This document shows, in pieces, positions 33,096-41,946 of a stretch of DNA of 64,000 nucleotides. This DNA comes from Siphonobacter sp. BAB-5405. GTDB taxonomy: Bacteria > Bacteroidota > Bacteroidia > Cytophagales > Spirosomataceae. The stretch covers positions 62,001 to 126,000 of the forward strand of contig NZ_NJAG01000006.1 in assembly GCF_002872335.1 (NCBI RefSeq), read 5' to 3'. How positions within the stretch are numbered: the first letter of the stretch is position 1; every line of letters starts with the position of its first letter. Both the position numbers and the translations under genes were made by a program. The notes under the pieces were generated by a model. That model saw nothing but the letters and a program-made list of their open reading frames with translations, was not told where the DNA came from and made no database searches.

Positions 33096-36000
33096 TTACA
33101 CTAACGTCATTTCCGGTTCCGTTACCTTGCCATTTTGCTTGGTAGGGGTTACGTCTTTCCGGCGGGACATCATCGCGTATACGGCAGGAATGACGTACAG
33201 CGTCAGCATCAAAGAGAACATGATACCACCGACAATCACAATCCCGAGTGGAATACGGCTTGTGGCTGCGGCTCCCAGCGACAAGGCAATCGGCAAGGCT
33301 CCCAGTGCCATGGCTAAGCTGGTCATCAAAATCGGGCGTAAACGCATGGTAGCGGCGGTGATGGCGGCTTCTACTTTACTCAGGCCCTCTTTCCGTTGCT
33401 CGTTGGCAAATTCCACAATCAAAATACCGTTTTTCGTAACCAGACCCACCAGCATGATCATACCGATCTGCGAGAAAATATTCAGCGTCTGATCAAACAG
33501 CCAGAGTGAAAGCAAAGCTCCGGCCAGGGCCAGCGGTACGGTAATCATGATGATAATCGGATCAAGAAAACTTTCGAACTGAGCCGCCAGAATCAGGTAA
33601 ATCAAGACCAGGGCCAGTAAGAAAGCGAAAGATGTATTCGACGAACTTTCAGCAAAATCCCGCGAAGCACCCGTCAAAGCCGTAGCAAACCCCTGCTCAC
33701 TCAGCTTCAATTGCTGGGCCACCGCCTGCATGGCTTTGATCCCATCGGCAATGGTCATACCCGGAGCCAGACCGGCCGAGATGGTCGCGGACTTGTACCG
33801 GTTGTAGTGGTACAATTGCGGAGGCGTCGTGGATTCGGTGATGTGTACGAGGTTATCCAGCTGAATGGCCTCACCGCGACTATTTTTAACGTATAAGGTC
33901 TGTAAGTCAACGGGTTGCGAACGGTCCTTGCGGTATACTTCACCCATGACCTGATACTGCTTGCCATTCCGCGTGAAGTAGCCGTAGCGACGGTTACTGT
34001 AGGCGAGTTGCATGGTTTCGGAAATATCGGCTACCGATACACCCAGCTCACTGGCTTTGGCCCGGTCGATTTCCACGCGTAACTCGGGCTTGTTGAATTT
34101 CAGGTCAATATCTACCCCTTGCAAGGAAGGATGCTGATTGGCCGCTTCCAGAAATTTCGGTAGCATGGCTTTCAGCTTTTCAAAATCATTGTGCTGAATA
34201 ACGAAGGATACGGGTAGACCACCACGACGGTTTACCGCAATAGTCTGTTCCTGAACGGCGAAAGCTTTTCCTTCGGGGAAATTCTTCGTGTTCCGGTTGA
34301 TCATCTCCACAATCTGCTGCTGACTCCGCTCGCGTTCGTTGATTTCCTTCAAACCAATCCGAATGGTACCCGAGTTGACCGAGCCCGCTCCGGAGAAGCC
34401 GGGAGCCGTAATGCTCATGACAATTCGTTTTTCGGGTACGGAATCGATTACAAACTGGGTCAGGCGACTCATGTAGTCATCCATATAATCGTAAGCTGTA
34501 CCTTCGGGAGCCGTAACGGACAGACGGAACTGACTACGATCTTCCAGCGGAGCCAGCTCCGACTGAATAGTATTGAACAAGACGTACGTCAGACCAAAAC
34601 AGGCTGCGATGATTCCCCAGGCGAGCCATTTTACCTTCATGAAACTGGCCAGTGTATCGTGATAACCTTTATCCATCCACTGGAAGAAAGGCTCCGTTTT
34701 ATCGTAGAACCAGGAGTTTTTGTGCTGCTTCCGTGACATGATCACGTTCAGTACTGGCGTCAGCGTCAGGGATACGAAGGCCGAAATCAATACGGCTCCG
34801 GCTACGACAATCCCGAATTCCCGGAACAAACGACCGACGAACCCTTCCAGGAAGATAATGGGCAGGAATACGAAGGCCAGCGTAATCGAGGTCGAAATAA
34901 CGGCGAAAAAGATTTCTTCCGAACCTTCCTTGGCGGCCTGCATCCGGGGCATACCGGCTTCGAGTTTCTTGAAAATGTTTTCCGTTACGACAATCCCGTC
35001 ATCGACGACCAGACCCGTGGCCAGTACAATCGCCAGCATCGTCAGAATGTTGATCGTAAAGCCGAAAATGTACATGATGAAAAAGGCTCCCACCAGCGAT
35101 ACCGGAATGTCAATCAGGGGGCGGAAGGCGATGGCCCAGTCCCGGAAGAACAGGTAGATAATAATAACAACCAGTACCAGCGAGATTAAGAGCGTTTCTT
35201 CAACTTCTTCAATGGAGCGTTTGATGAAACGCGTATTGTCCAGAGCAATATCCAGGTGGATGTCTTTCGGCAAATCCTTTTTGATTTCCTCCAGACGCTT
35301 GTAGAAATCGTCGGCAATGGCTACGTAGTTCGAACCCGGTTGCGGCACAATCGCCATACCGATCATGGCGACGCCGTTGCCCCGCATGGCGGTTTCTTCG
35401 TTTTCCGGACCGAGTACGGCTTCACCAATGTCCGAAAAGCGAACTACCTGACTATTCTGGTTGCGAAGAATGATGTTGTTGAACTCTTCTTCCGTCGTCA
35501 ATCGACCAAACGTACGGATACTTAATTCCGTCGCATTACCAGCAATTTTACCGGAGGGAAGTTCGACGTTTTCCCGATTCAAAGCATTTAGTACATCAAC
35601 GCCGGTAATGTTGTAGGCAGCCATTTTAGCCGGATCGAGCCACAACCGCATGGCGTAGCGTTTCTCGCCCCAAATCTGAATGCTACTGACGCCTGGAATC
35701 GTTTGCAGGCGTTCCTGCAAAACGTTAGTACCGTAATCGTTAATTTCCAGAATGTTCCGCGTCGTACTTTGAACGGTCATCGTAATGATGGCGTCCGAGT
35801 TGGCATCCGCCTTGTTCACAACGGGCGGGGCATCAAGGTCATTCGGTAACTGCCGCTGGGCCTGGGCTACTTTATCACGTACGTCATTAGCGGCCGCTTC
35901 GAGGTTGGCTTCCAGGTTAAATTCAACGGTAATATTACTCGTTCCCTGGCTGCTGGACGAAGAAATCGAGCGTACCCCGGCAATCCCGTTGATGGCTTTT

Positions 36001-36203
36001 TCCAGTGGTTCGGTAATCTGTGATTCAATAATATCGGCGTTAGCCCCGGCGTAACTGGTACGCACGTTGATAATGGGCGGGTCAATCGCCGGGAAATCCC
36101 GAACGCCCAGAAACGTAAAGCCGACGTAGCCGAACAACACAATGATGATGTTCATCACGATGGCCAGTACGGGGCGACTTAGGGACAAAGAGGGTAAGCT
36201 CAT
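33096..36203 (-). CDS. RND efflux transporter permease subunit (HAE-1/AcrB family)
   Basis: A 1035-residue inner-membrane proton-driven drug exporter. The start SLPSLSLSRPVLAIVMNIII and the repeated two-half topology (12 helices, two large periplasmic loops) are typical. Proton-relay residues are present: the Asp pair in GLVVDDGIVVTENIF (TM4) and the Lys in GLVTKNGILIVEFANEQ (TM10). FRDWAIAFRPLIDIPVSLVG and the C-terminal LMLTLYVIPAVYAMM match the family. Its partner adaptor gene ends 130 bp upstream on the same strand; an outer-membrane factor is not in the window and must be supplied from elsewhere. Substrates cannot be predicted. Confidence 0.95.
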   Translation of the reverse strand: MSLPSLSLSRPVLAIVMNIIIVLFGYVGFTFLGVRDFPAIDPPIINVRTSYAGANADIIESQITEPLEKAINGIAGVRSISSSSSQGTSNITVEFNLEANLEAAANDVRDKVAQAQRQLPNDLDAPPVVNKADANSDAIITMTVQSTTRNILEINDYGTNVLQERLQTIPGVSSIQIWGEKRYAMRLWLDPAKMAAYNITGVDVLNALNRENVELPSGKIAGNATELSIRTFGRLTTEEEFNNIILRNQNSQVVRFSDIGEAVLGPENEETAMRGNGVAMIGMAIVPQPGSNYVAIADDFYKRLEEIKKDLPKDIHLDIALDNTRFIKRSIEEVEETLLISLVLVVIIIYLFFRDWAIAFRPLIDIPVSLVGAFFIMYIFGFTINILTMLAIVLATGLVVDDGIVVTENIFKKLEAGMPRMQAAKEGSEEIFFAVISTSITLAFVFLPIIFLEGFVGRLFREFGIVVAGAVLISAFVSLTLTPVLNVIMSRKQHKNSWFYDKTEPFFQWMDKGYHDTLASFMKVKWLAWGIIAACFGLTYVLFNTIQSELAPLEDRSQFRLSVTAPEGTAYDYMDDYMSRLTQFVIDSVPEKRIVMSITAPGFSGAGSVNSGTIRIGLKEINERERSQQQIVEMINRNTKNFPEGKAFAVQEQTIAVNRRGGLPVSFVIQHNDFEKLKAMLPKFLEAANQHPSLQGVDIDLKFNKPELRVEIDRAKASELGVSVADISETMQLAYSNRRYGYFTRNGKQYQVMGEVYRKDRSQPVDLQTLYVKNSRGEAIQLDNLVHITESTTPPQLYHYNRYKSATISAGLAPGMTIADGIKAMQAVAQQLKLSEQGFATALTGASRDFAESSSNTSFAFLLALVLIYLILAAQFESFLDPIIIMITVPLALAGALLSLWLFDQTLNIFSQIGMIMLVGLVTKNGILIVEFANEQRKEGLSKVEAAITAATMRLRPILMTSLAMALGALPIALSLGAAATSRIPLGIVIVGGIMFSLMLTLYVIPAVYAMMSRRKDVTPTKQNGKVTEPEMTLV

Positions 36204-36333
36204 ACGTGGATCTTTTACACTATAACCAGTTCAATAGATCAGTAGTACGGGAAGATATTTAGGCCGCTGAAACACAGAGATCTATGAAATACGTGTGCCA
36301 CTCTTCCGTGCGTTTAGATAGGAATGCGTACTG

Positions 36334-37419
36334 CTACTTTTTTACATTTCTGATCTTCAGCGGAGCATCCGGTTTAATCTGAAGAATACCGCTGATCACC
36401 ACCGTATCTCCGGCCTGAATGCCGTTGACCACCTGTACTTTAGTGTCGGTGCGGATGCCAGTTTCTACCGTTACGAACGAAGCCTTGCCCCCGCGGGAAA
36501 CGACCACCTGTTTATCTTTGGTACCTGGAATAATTGCCTGTGAGGGTACCAGTAAGGCTTCAGGTGTTTCGCCGAGCTGGAGGTTCACTTTGGCAAACTG
36601 GCCGGGACGGAGCTGATTGTTGGCATTAGGTACCAGTGCCCGCAGTTTGATGGTACGGGTGGTCAGGTCGATTTTGGGTTCGATGGCGTAAACCTTTCCC
36701 TGAAATTCCGTACGCTCGCTCGCTACGTTGAAACGAACGCCGTCGCCAATGTGGACGACATCCGAATATTTTTCGGGAATCGAGAAATCAACTTTCAGGG
36801 GATTGGTTTGCTGAAAACTGGCGATGACCGTGGTGGGCGAAACGATGGCTCCTTCACTCACGTACCGCAGACCAATCTTGCCCGCAAAGGGAGCCCGGAT
36901 TTCCGTACGTTGTAATTGAGCGTTGGCTACGGCCAGATCCGCGTCGTAGGCTTCAACCTGGGATTGGGCCACGTCCACTTCCTGCTTACTGACGCCTTCG
37001 CGTTCGAGCAGGTACTGCAGACGTTCGAGCGATTTCTGAGCCAGTTTCCGCTGGGTTTTTACTTTCAGTACCTGAGCAGAAAGATCGGCATCGAAGAGTT
37101 TAATCAATAGGGCTCCTTTGGGTACGGGCTGGCCTTCTTTGAAGTAGATTTTCACGACCCGGGCGTTGATTTCCGGCTGTAGCGAAAGCTCTTCGTTGCT
37201 TTGTAGCGTACCTGTCGTTTCAATACTGTTACTTAATTTTTCGGTACTAACTACGTATCCATCCACCGAAAGTGGCCGGGCTGGACCACCGCCTCCTCCT
37301 GCACGCTCATTTCCGGCTTTTTTCTGTTCAGTACGATTCAATTTGCCATAAACCAGATACCCAATGCCGCCAACAATGACAACCACGAGTAACCAGCGAA
37401 CAAGGCTTGATGATTTCAT
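36334..37419 (-). CDS. RND efflux periplasmic adaptor subunit (membrane fusion protein)
   Basis: A 361-residue HlyD/AcrA-type adaptor linking the RND permease to an outer-membrane channel. It has an N-terminal membrane anchor (WLLVVVIVGGIGYLVYG), then a lipoyl half-motif ARVVKIYFKEGQPVPKGALLIKL, a short coiled-coil hairpin, the second half IRAPFAGKIGLRYVSEGAIV, a beta-barrel region (GKVYAIEPKIDLTTRTIKLRA) and the membrane-proximal domain. No lipobox is present, so it is anchored by the helix. I start at MKSSSLVRW; seven extra upstream codons are open but would put charged residues before the anchor. Cotranscribed with the permease 130 bp downstream. Confidence 0.93.
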   Translation of the reverse strand: MKSSSLVRWLLVVVIVGGIGYLVYGKLNRTEQKKAGNERAGGGGGPARPLSVDGYVVSTEKLSNSIETTGTLQSNEELSLQPEINARVVKIYFKEGQPVPKGALLIKLFDADLSAQVLKVKTQRKLAQKSLERLQYLLEREGVSKQEVDVAQSQVEAYDADLAVANAQLQRTEIRAPFAGKIGLRYVSEGAIVSPTTVIASFQQTNPLKVDFSIPEKYSDVVHIGDGVRFNVASERTEFQGKVYAIEPKIDLTTRTIKLRALVPNANNQLRPGQFAKVNLQLGETPEALLVPSQAIIPGTKDKQVVVSRGGKASFVTVETGIRTDTKVQVVNGIQAGDTVVISGILQIKPDAPLKIRNVKK

Positions 37420-37743
37420 AAGGTTTGTAAACAAATACATCCAGCTTCGGAAAGAAGTCGGAAGAAGAATGGGAGGTTAACTATTAAATATTGTACGAAA
37501 ATAACAGATTTTTAGGCGTATTGATGGGGGAAGCCGGAGAGGGAGTTCCGGTTTTCCAAAATCCAAAGACCAAGCAGGGGAGGAGTATGAAAAACTCCCG
37601 TAGTTTTGCGACGTAATTTTTTACTCATTTACCCAGAAAGAGAGAGGGACTTCCTTCACCTGAACCCTCTTTTAAAGAAATGAGTACCCAGGATCAATGT
37701 AGTAAACGGACCTCTTTTTAAACTGTATAACCAAGAGTAGCGT
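37420..37743. other. Intergenic region between the efflux operon and tal
   Basis: 324 bp between divergent genes, holding promoters for both. The tal -7 box lies at 37601-37608. A GGAGT/ACTCC inverted repeat around 37581-37597 sits just upstream of it and might be an operator. No gene or RNA was recognised. Confidence 0.4.
37601..37608 (+). promoter_or_regulatory. -7 box of the transaldolase gene
   Basis: TAGTTTTG, perfect -7 element, giving a leader of about 130 nt before the ATG at 37744. No TTG at the usual distance. Confidence 0.45.
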
Positions 37744-38400
37744 ATGAAATTTTTCATTGATACGGCCAATCTCGATGAAATTCGGGAAGCCCACGAGTTA
37801 GGCGTACTGGATGGCGTAACGACCAATCCTTCGCTGATGGCCAAAGTGGGAATCAAGGGTAAAAACAACATTTTCAAGCACTACAAGAGCATTTGTGATA
37901 TTGTAGACGGGGACGTGAGTGCGGAAGTAATCAGCACCGACTTCAAGGGAATTATTCGGGAAGGAGAGGAGCTGGCGGAAATCGACGAAAAAATCGTGGT
38001 GAAAGTACCCATGATTCGGGATGGCGTAAAAGCAATCAAATATTTTGCTGACAAGGAAATCAAGACGAACTGTACACTGGTATTTTCGGTGGGGCAGGCC
38101 CTGTTAGCAGCCAAAGCCGGAGCTACGTACGTTTCTCCCTTCGTAGGCCGACTGGACGATATTTCCATGGACGGTATCGATCTGATCGAATCCATTGTAT
38201 CCATCTACGAAAACTATGGCTTCCTGACGCAGGTACTGGCGGCATCGATTCGTCATCCGGTACATATTCTCAAGTGTGCTGAGATTGGGGCTGACGTGGC
38301 TACCTGCCCACTGTCCGTCATCACGTCCTTACTGAATCATCCGCTCACGGATAGTGGATTGAAGAAGTTTCTGGCCGATGCCGCTACCTTCACCGAATAA
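37744..38400 (+). CDS. tal: Transaldolase (small TalC type)
   Basis: A 218-residue Schiff-base aldolase of the short transaldolase/fructose-6-phosphate aldolase family, used in the non-oxidative pentose phosphate pathway. The Schiff-base Lys is in [11 protein letters not shown]. Two positions separate the activities: aldolases have Gln in the AQVMA strand and Tyr in PYVGR, whereas this protein has Glu in AEVIS and Phe in PFVGRLDD, the transaldolase pattern. Start [14 protein letters not shown] and the TTNPSL loop are canonical. Single gene ending in a strong terminator. Confidence 0.92.
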   Translation: MKFFIDTANLDEIREAHELGVLDGVTTNPSLMAKVGIKGKNNIFKHYKSICDIVDGDVSAEVISTDFKGIIREGEELAEIDEKIVVKVPMIRDGVKAIKYFADKEIKTNCTLVFSVGQALLAAKAGATYVSPFVGRLDDISMDGIDLIESIVSIYENYGFLTQVLAASIRHPVHILKCAEIGADVATCPLSVITSLLNHPLTDSGLKKFLADAATFTE

Positions 38401-38411
38401 AAGATTATTTG

Positions 38412-38456
38412 TTTTTACAAAAAAAGCCTGTTCGAAACAGGCTTTTTTTGTAAAAA
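38412..38456 (+). terminator. tal terminator
   Basis: 21-base perfect arms (core AAAAAGCCTGTT / AACAGGCTTTTT) with a CGA loop and flanking A and T runs; can act in both directions. Confidence 0.9.
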
Positions 38457-38543
38457 ATTAAAATAAAACTTGCTAAAAGTGATGAATGGTGACGTATTTG
38501 TAAGGACTGAATTTTAAGTTTGTATTTTCGAAAGTACCCGCTC

Positions 38544-38891
38544 ATGTTGAAACGCATACTTCTTTTGTCTTTTGTGTTTGGCTTTGGATTGACCGCTATG
38601 GGTCAAAGCAAAGCGTCTGAGCGTAAAAAAGCTTCTAAATCAGTTCTACAGGAAGAGTCCGAAGGTGGACTTTCCAAGGTAGTAACGTTTATCAAAAATG
38701 CGGGTAAGGTCATTGACAATCCCACCAAGCTGCGAATTGAAGTAGAGGAAGAAGTACCACCCCGGGAGAAACCCAGAAGTGGATTTGGCAAAGTGATTCG
38801 CTTCATTCGGGATGTGGGTAAGGTCATGGACGACCCCACGCAGTTGAATATCTCCGTAGAAAAAGAAAAAGCTCCCCGTAAGGAAGAATAA
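38544..38891 (+). CDS. Small secreted protein with an internal duplication, unknown function
   Basis: A 115-residue protein: signal peptide ending LTAMGQ, a basic linker (SKASERKKASKS), and two copies of a unit of about 30 residues. Copy 1 reads GGLSKVVTFIKNAGKVIDNP with TKLRIEVEEE; copy 2 reads SGFGKVIRFIRDVGKVMDDP with TQLNISVEKE. They are separated by a proline/charged linker (VPPREKPR), and a third similar charged tail ends the protein. Each unit looks like an amphipathic helix plus a strand. I do not know this family. The start chosen (MLKRILLLSF) puts the signal peptide at the N-terminus; eight codons upstream are open. Own terminator; TAAGTTTG at 38515-38522 fits a -7 box. Confidence 0.75.
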   Translation: MLKRILLLSFVFGFGLTAMGQSKASERKKASKSVLQEESEGGLSKVVTFIKNAGKVIDNPTKLRIEVEEEVPPREKPRSGFGKVIRFIRDVGKVMDDPTQLNISVEKEKAPRKEE

Positions 38892-38909
38892 TCATTCCGA
38901 TACGATCCG

Positions 38910-38945
38910 AGTCCGGTAGTCGCTAGAACGACTACCGGACTTTTC
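38910..38945 (+). terminator. Terminator of the small secreted protein gene
   Basis: AGTCCGGTAGTCG / CGACTACCGGACT, 13-bp perfect stem, loop CTAGAA, then TTTCTTTTTT, 18 bp after the stop. Confidence 0.9.
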
Positions 38946-39081
38946 TTTTTTCGAAATATTTGATGGGGCGTGCAACGTCATCCGGGGCTTTTGCATCCAT
39001 TAGTTATCCCCTCTAGTTCTTCAATTGATCCCCTCTTTTTTACCGTTCATCCGATTATTGTGCAATTCATAGTAGCTTGTA

Positions 39082-39113
39082 TTGCATAGTACTTCATTCG
39101 ACTCGCATCTTTG
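39082..39113 (+). promoter_or_regulatory. Promoter of the TonB-type receptor gene
   Basis: TTG at 39082-39084 and CATCTTTG at 39106-39113, spaced 21 bp; one mismatch in the -7 box. Start codon follows 55 bp later. Confidence 0.5.
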
Positions 39114-39168
39114 GGTCATCAACGAGATTAAAACATCCAATTCTATCTGTCTCCTTACCATCAAAGCC

Positions 39169-41616
39169 ATGAAAACTATTCTATGTATCCTAACCTTTCT
39201 ACTAGCCGGTATAGGCTTGGGATTTGCCCAGAAACCCTTCCAGGGAAGCATATCGGGCAAGATTACGGATGTATCAGGAAAGGCCGTTGAATTCGCTACC
39301 ATCATGGTACTCAAGGCCAAAGATTCGACTTTGGCTAAGGGGGGAGTAGCCGATGCCAATGGTACCTTTGAAATTGAAGGCTTGGCGGAAGGCCGTTACC
39401 TGGTGACGCTTACGCAGGTAGGATTTGCTAAAAAGACAACGCCGCCGTTCGTACTGAATGCGGAATCGCCGAGTGTGAAACTGGCTGCTTTAGTAATGGA
39501 GCCTGCTTCGCAGGATCTGAAGGAGGTACGAGTAGCTGCGGCCAAACCTTTTATTGAACAGCAAATCGATAAGACGGTTGTCAACGTCGAAAACAGCATT
39601 GTGGCGGCTGGAAATACCGCTCTGGAAGTACTCGAACGTGCTCCGGGCGTAACCGTAGACCGCGACGGTAACATTTCGCTGAAAGGCAAAGCTCAGGTAC
39701 GGGTGATGATTGATGGGAAGCCTACGTACCTGTCCAACGAAGATCTGGCTAATTTACTCCGCAATACGCAGGCGAATCAACTGGAGAAAATTGAGATTAT
39801 GACCAATCCATCCTCCAAATACGATGCGGCTGGTAATGCCGGGATTATCAATATCCGGACAAAGAAAAACCAGAACGCGGGTTTGAATGGCTCGGCTAGC
39901 TTAGGTTTCGGATACGGATTGAACCCCAAAGCAAATGGTAGTCTGAACCTGAACTATCGTCAGAACAAATGGAATGTCTTTGGTAATTATTCGGGCGGGG
40001 CTCGTAAAAACTGGCGGGATCAGTCGATTGTTCGCAAGTTCCGTTCGGGCGATGAGGTGACGGCTTTGTACGATCAGTTTGCCGAGAATACGACCCGAAA
40101 TCACAACAACAACGTAAAACTGGGGGCCGATTATTTTGCTTCGAAAAAGACGACGATTGGGGTCTTAATGAATGTAAATGCCGGAAGCTGGGGTAGTATA
40201 GGCGATAACGTCACCAAAATTTACAGAGGCACCAGCGTACTGGAAAAAACCACAACGACGGGTCAGGACTTTGATAATACCTGGAAAAGCCTGACGACCA
40301 ACCTGAATTTGAAACATACCATTGATTCAACGGGTAAGGAATTTACGGCCGATGTTGACTACGCCCGGTACGATAATCGCTCGGATCAGCGGTACAAAAT
40401 TACGACGGTGAATCCCGCCGGAGTAGATTTGGAAATCCCCCGCTTCGACGTGGGTAATACCAAAGGCATCGTGGATATTTATTCAGCAAAGGTAGATTAT
40501 ACGCATCCGTTCAGTAAAAATTCGAAAATGGAAGCAGGTCTGAAAACGGCTTTCGTTACGACAGATAACAACATGAAATTCACCATTCAGCAGGGAGAAG
40601 CACCCCGTGTGGATCCCGGTCGTACGAACCAGTTTATTTACAGAGAAAACATTAATGCCGCGTATCTGAACTACAGTACGCAAATCAAGAAAACCTCGGT
40701 TCAACTCGGTCTGCGTGGCGAGCAAACGGTGATGAAGGGGAATCAGGTGACGTCAGACACGAGCTTTCGCCGGAACTATCTGAACCTGTTCCCGAGTGTG
40801 TTCGTGCGTCAGGAATTGAATAAGAAGAATACCGTAGGCTTTTCGTATAGCTATCGCATCGATCGCCCTGATTACGAGGATTTAAATCCCTTTCTGTACT
40901 TCCTTGATTTGTACACGTATCAGCAGGGAAATCCGTACCTGAGACCCCAATTCTCGCACGTAGCTGAAGTGACGCACACGTTTATGGGAGCCGTAACGAC
41001 CACCTTAAACTACGGACGTTCGAATGGAATCATTACCGAAGTTTTACGTCAGGACGATGCCGCTCGTACCACCTTTATCAACAAAGAAAACTTTGGTTTC
41101 CGCGAAAACTACGGCGTAGCGATCTCGGCCAATATCCCTATCACGAAAAAATGGATGAGCATCAACTACCTTAATGTGAACCGGAATCGCTTCGTTGGCT
41201 TGCTTAATGGAGGTGAATTTGACGGACGCATCGTAACGACGACCTTTAATACACAAAACCAGTTTACGCTTCCTAAAAACTGGTCGGCAGAAATCAGCGG
41301 TTTCTACATGAGCGGGTTTCTGGAAGGTACGATCAAGGGAGAGCCGATGTGGCAGGTTTCCGTGGGGGTACAGAAACAATTCTGGGATAAGAAAGCTAGC
41401 TTAAAGCTGAATGTACGCGATATTTTCTGGTCGCAACAATTCCGGGGAAGTTTCGTGTTTGGCAACGTAGACATGCAAATTCGGAATAAGTGGGAGAACC
41501 GGGTAGCAAACTTAACCTTCTCGTATCGCTTCGGAAACTCTAAAATTCAGGCTTCCCGTCGCCGCAGTACCGGTCTGGAAAGTGAAGCTGGACGGGTGAA
41601 TCAGGGCAGTAATTAG
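39169..41616 (+). CDS. Outer-membrane TonB-dependent receptor-like protein with carboxypeptidase-regulatory-like N-terminal domain
   Basis: An 815-residue outer-membrane protein. After the signal peptide (ending GLGFAQ) comes a carboxypeptidase D regulatory-like domain (ISGKITDVSGKAVEFATIMV to about residue 115), then a plug domain (VLERAPGVTVDRDGNISLKG, RVMIDGKPTYL, IEKIEIMTNPSSKYDAAGNA, IINIRTKKN), then a long barrel (from about 225) of the outer-membrane-protein beta-barrel family 3 type, ending in aromatic-rich strands such as LTFSYRFGNSKIQ. No canonical TonB box is obvious in the mature N-terminus. No SusD-like partner is adjacent, so it is probably not a polysaccharide-utilisation receptor. 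I start at MKTILCILTFLL; the upstream open codons are not a signal sequence. Confidence 0.88.
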   Translation: MKTILCILTFLLAGIGLGFAQKPFQGSISGKITDVSGKAVEFATIMVLKAKDSTLAKGGVADANGTFEIEGLAEGRYLVTLTQVGFAKKTTPPFVLNAESPSVKLAALVMEPASQDLKEVRVAAAKPFIEQQIDKTVVNVENSIVAAGNTALEVLERAPGVTVDRDGNISLKGKAQVRVMIDGKPTYLSNEDLANLLRNTQANQLEKIEIMTNPSSKYDAAGNAGIINIRTKKNQNAGLNGSASLGFGYGLNPKANGSLNLNYRQNKWNVFGNYSGGARKNWRDQSIVRKFRSGDEVTALYDQFAENTTRNHNNNVKLGADYFASKKTTIGVLMNVNAGSWGSIGDNVTKIYRGTSVLEKTTTTGQDFDNTWKSLTTNLNLKHTIDSTGKEFTADVDYARYDNRSDQRYKITTVNPAGVDLEIPRFDVGNTKGIVDIYSAKVDYTHPFSKNSKMEAGLKTAFVTTDNNMKFTIQQGEAPRVDPGRTNQFIYRENINAAYLNYSTQIKKTSVQLGLRGEQTVMKGNQVTSDTSFRRNYLNLFPSVFVRQELNKKNTVGFSYSYRIDRPDYEDLNPFLYFLDLYTYQQGNPYLRPQFSHVAEVTHTFMGAVTTTLNYGRSNGIITEVLRQDDAARTTFINKENFGFRENYGVAISANIPITKKWMSINYLNVNRNRFVGLLNGGEFDGRIVTTTFNTQNQFTLPKNWSAEISGFYMSGFLEGTIKGEPMWQVSVGVQKQFWDKKASLKLNVRDIFWSQQFRGSFVFGNVDMQIRNKWENRVANLTFSYRFGNSKIQASRRRSTGLESEAGRVNQGSN

Positions 41617-41642
41617 TAAATAGTTTTAATAAATGAATAGGG

Positions 41643-41669
41643 AAACCAGCGAAACTTCGCTGGTTTTTT
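41643..41669 (+). terminator. Terminator of the receptor gene
   Basis: AAACCAGCGAA / TTCGCTGGTTT with a 2-nt loop and following Ts, 27 bp after the stop codon. Confidence 0.85.
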
Positions 41670-41766
41670 CGTTAAGTCAAAGTGTATGTAATGCACCGTA
41701 TCCATTGGCATTCCGCAATTCTCCGCATTACAAGCGGGCTAATGGTACACTACCCCGAAAAGCAAA

Positions 41767-41795
41767 CATCCCGAAAGTTTCTAACCTCCGGGATG
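41767..41795 (-). terminator. Hairpin, possible lpxH terminator
   Basis: CATCCCG / CGGGATG arms with a 15-nt loop; on the minus strand it is followed by TTTGCTTTTC, so it may end lpxH transcripts. It lies next to a segment resembling the hairpin element at 25.1 kb. Confidence 0.5.
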
Positions 41796-41863
41796 CTATT
41801 ACGAAATCGATAATCGACTGAAAAAGAAGAAGTTGATTTGTTGAAAAGAAATATAGTTTGTAA

Positions 41864-41946
41864 AACTATCAACTATCAACTATCAACTATCAACTATCAA
41901 CTATCAACTATCAACTATCAACTATCAACTATCAACTATCAACTAT
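41864..41946. repeat. Tandem heptanucleotide repeat array, about 12 copies
   Basis: 83 bp made of the unit AACTATC (11 full units plus six bases), i.e. TAGTTGA on the minus strand, without a single mismatch. The array overlaps the last three bases of lpxH: the lpxH TAG stop is the first repeat unit. On its far side a palindrome ATAGTTT-GTA-AAACTAT (41853-41869) uses the outermost unit as one arm. Perfect units suggest recent expansion by slippage. Confidence 0.95.

Noticed and set aside
41633-41821. 62-codon ORF after the receptor gene
   Set aside because: It begins inside the receptor terminator and runs through repeat-like sequence; composition is not protein-like.
41864-41946. CRISPR array
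   Set aside because: The units are only seven bases long, directly abutting and without spacers, and no cas genes are nearby.
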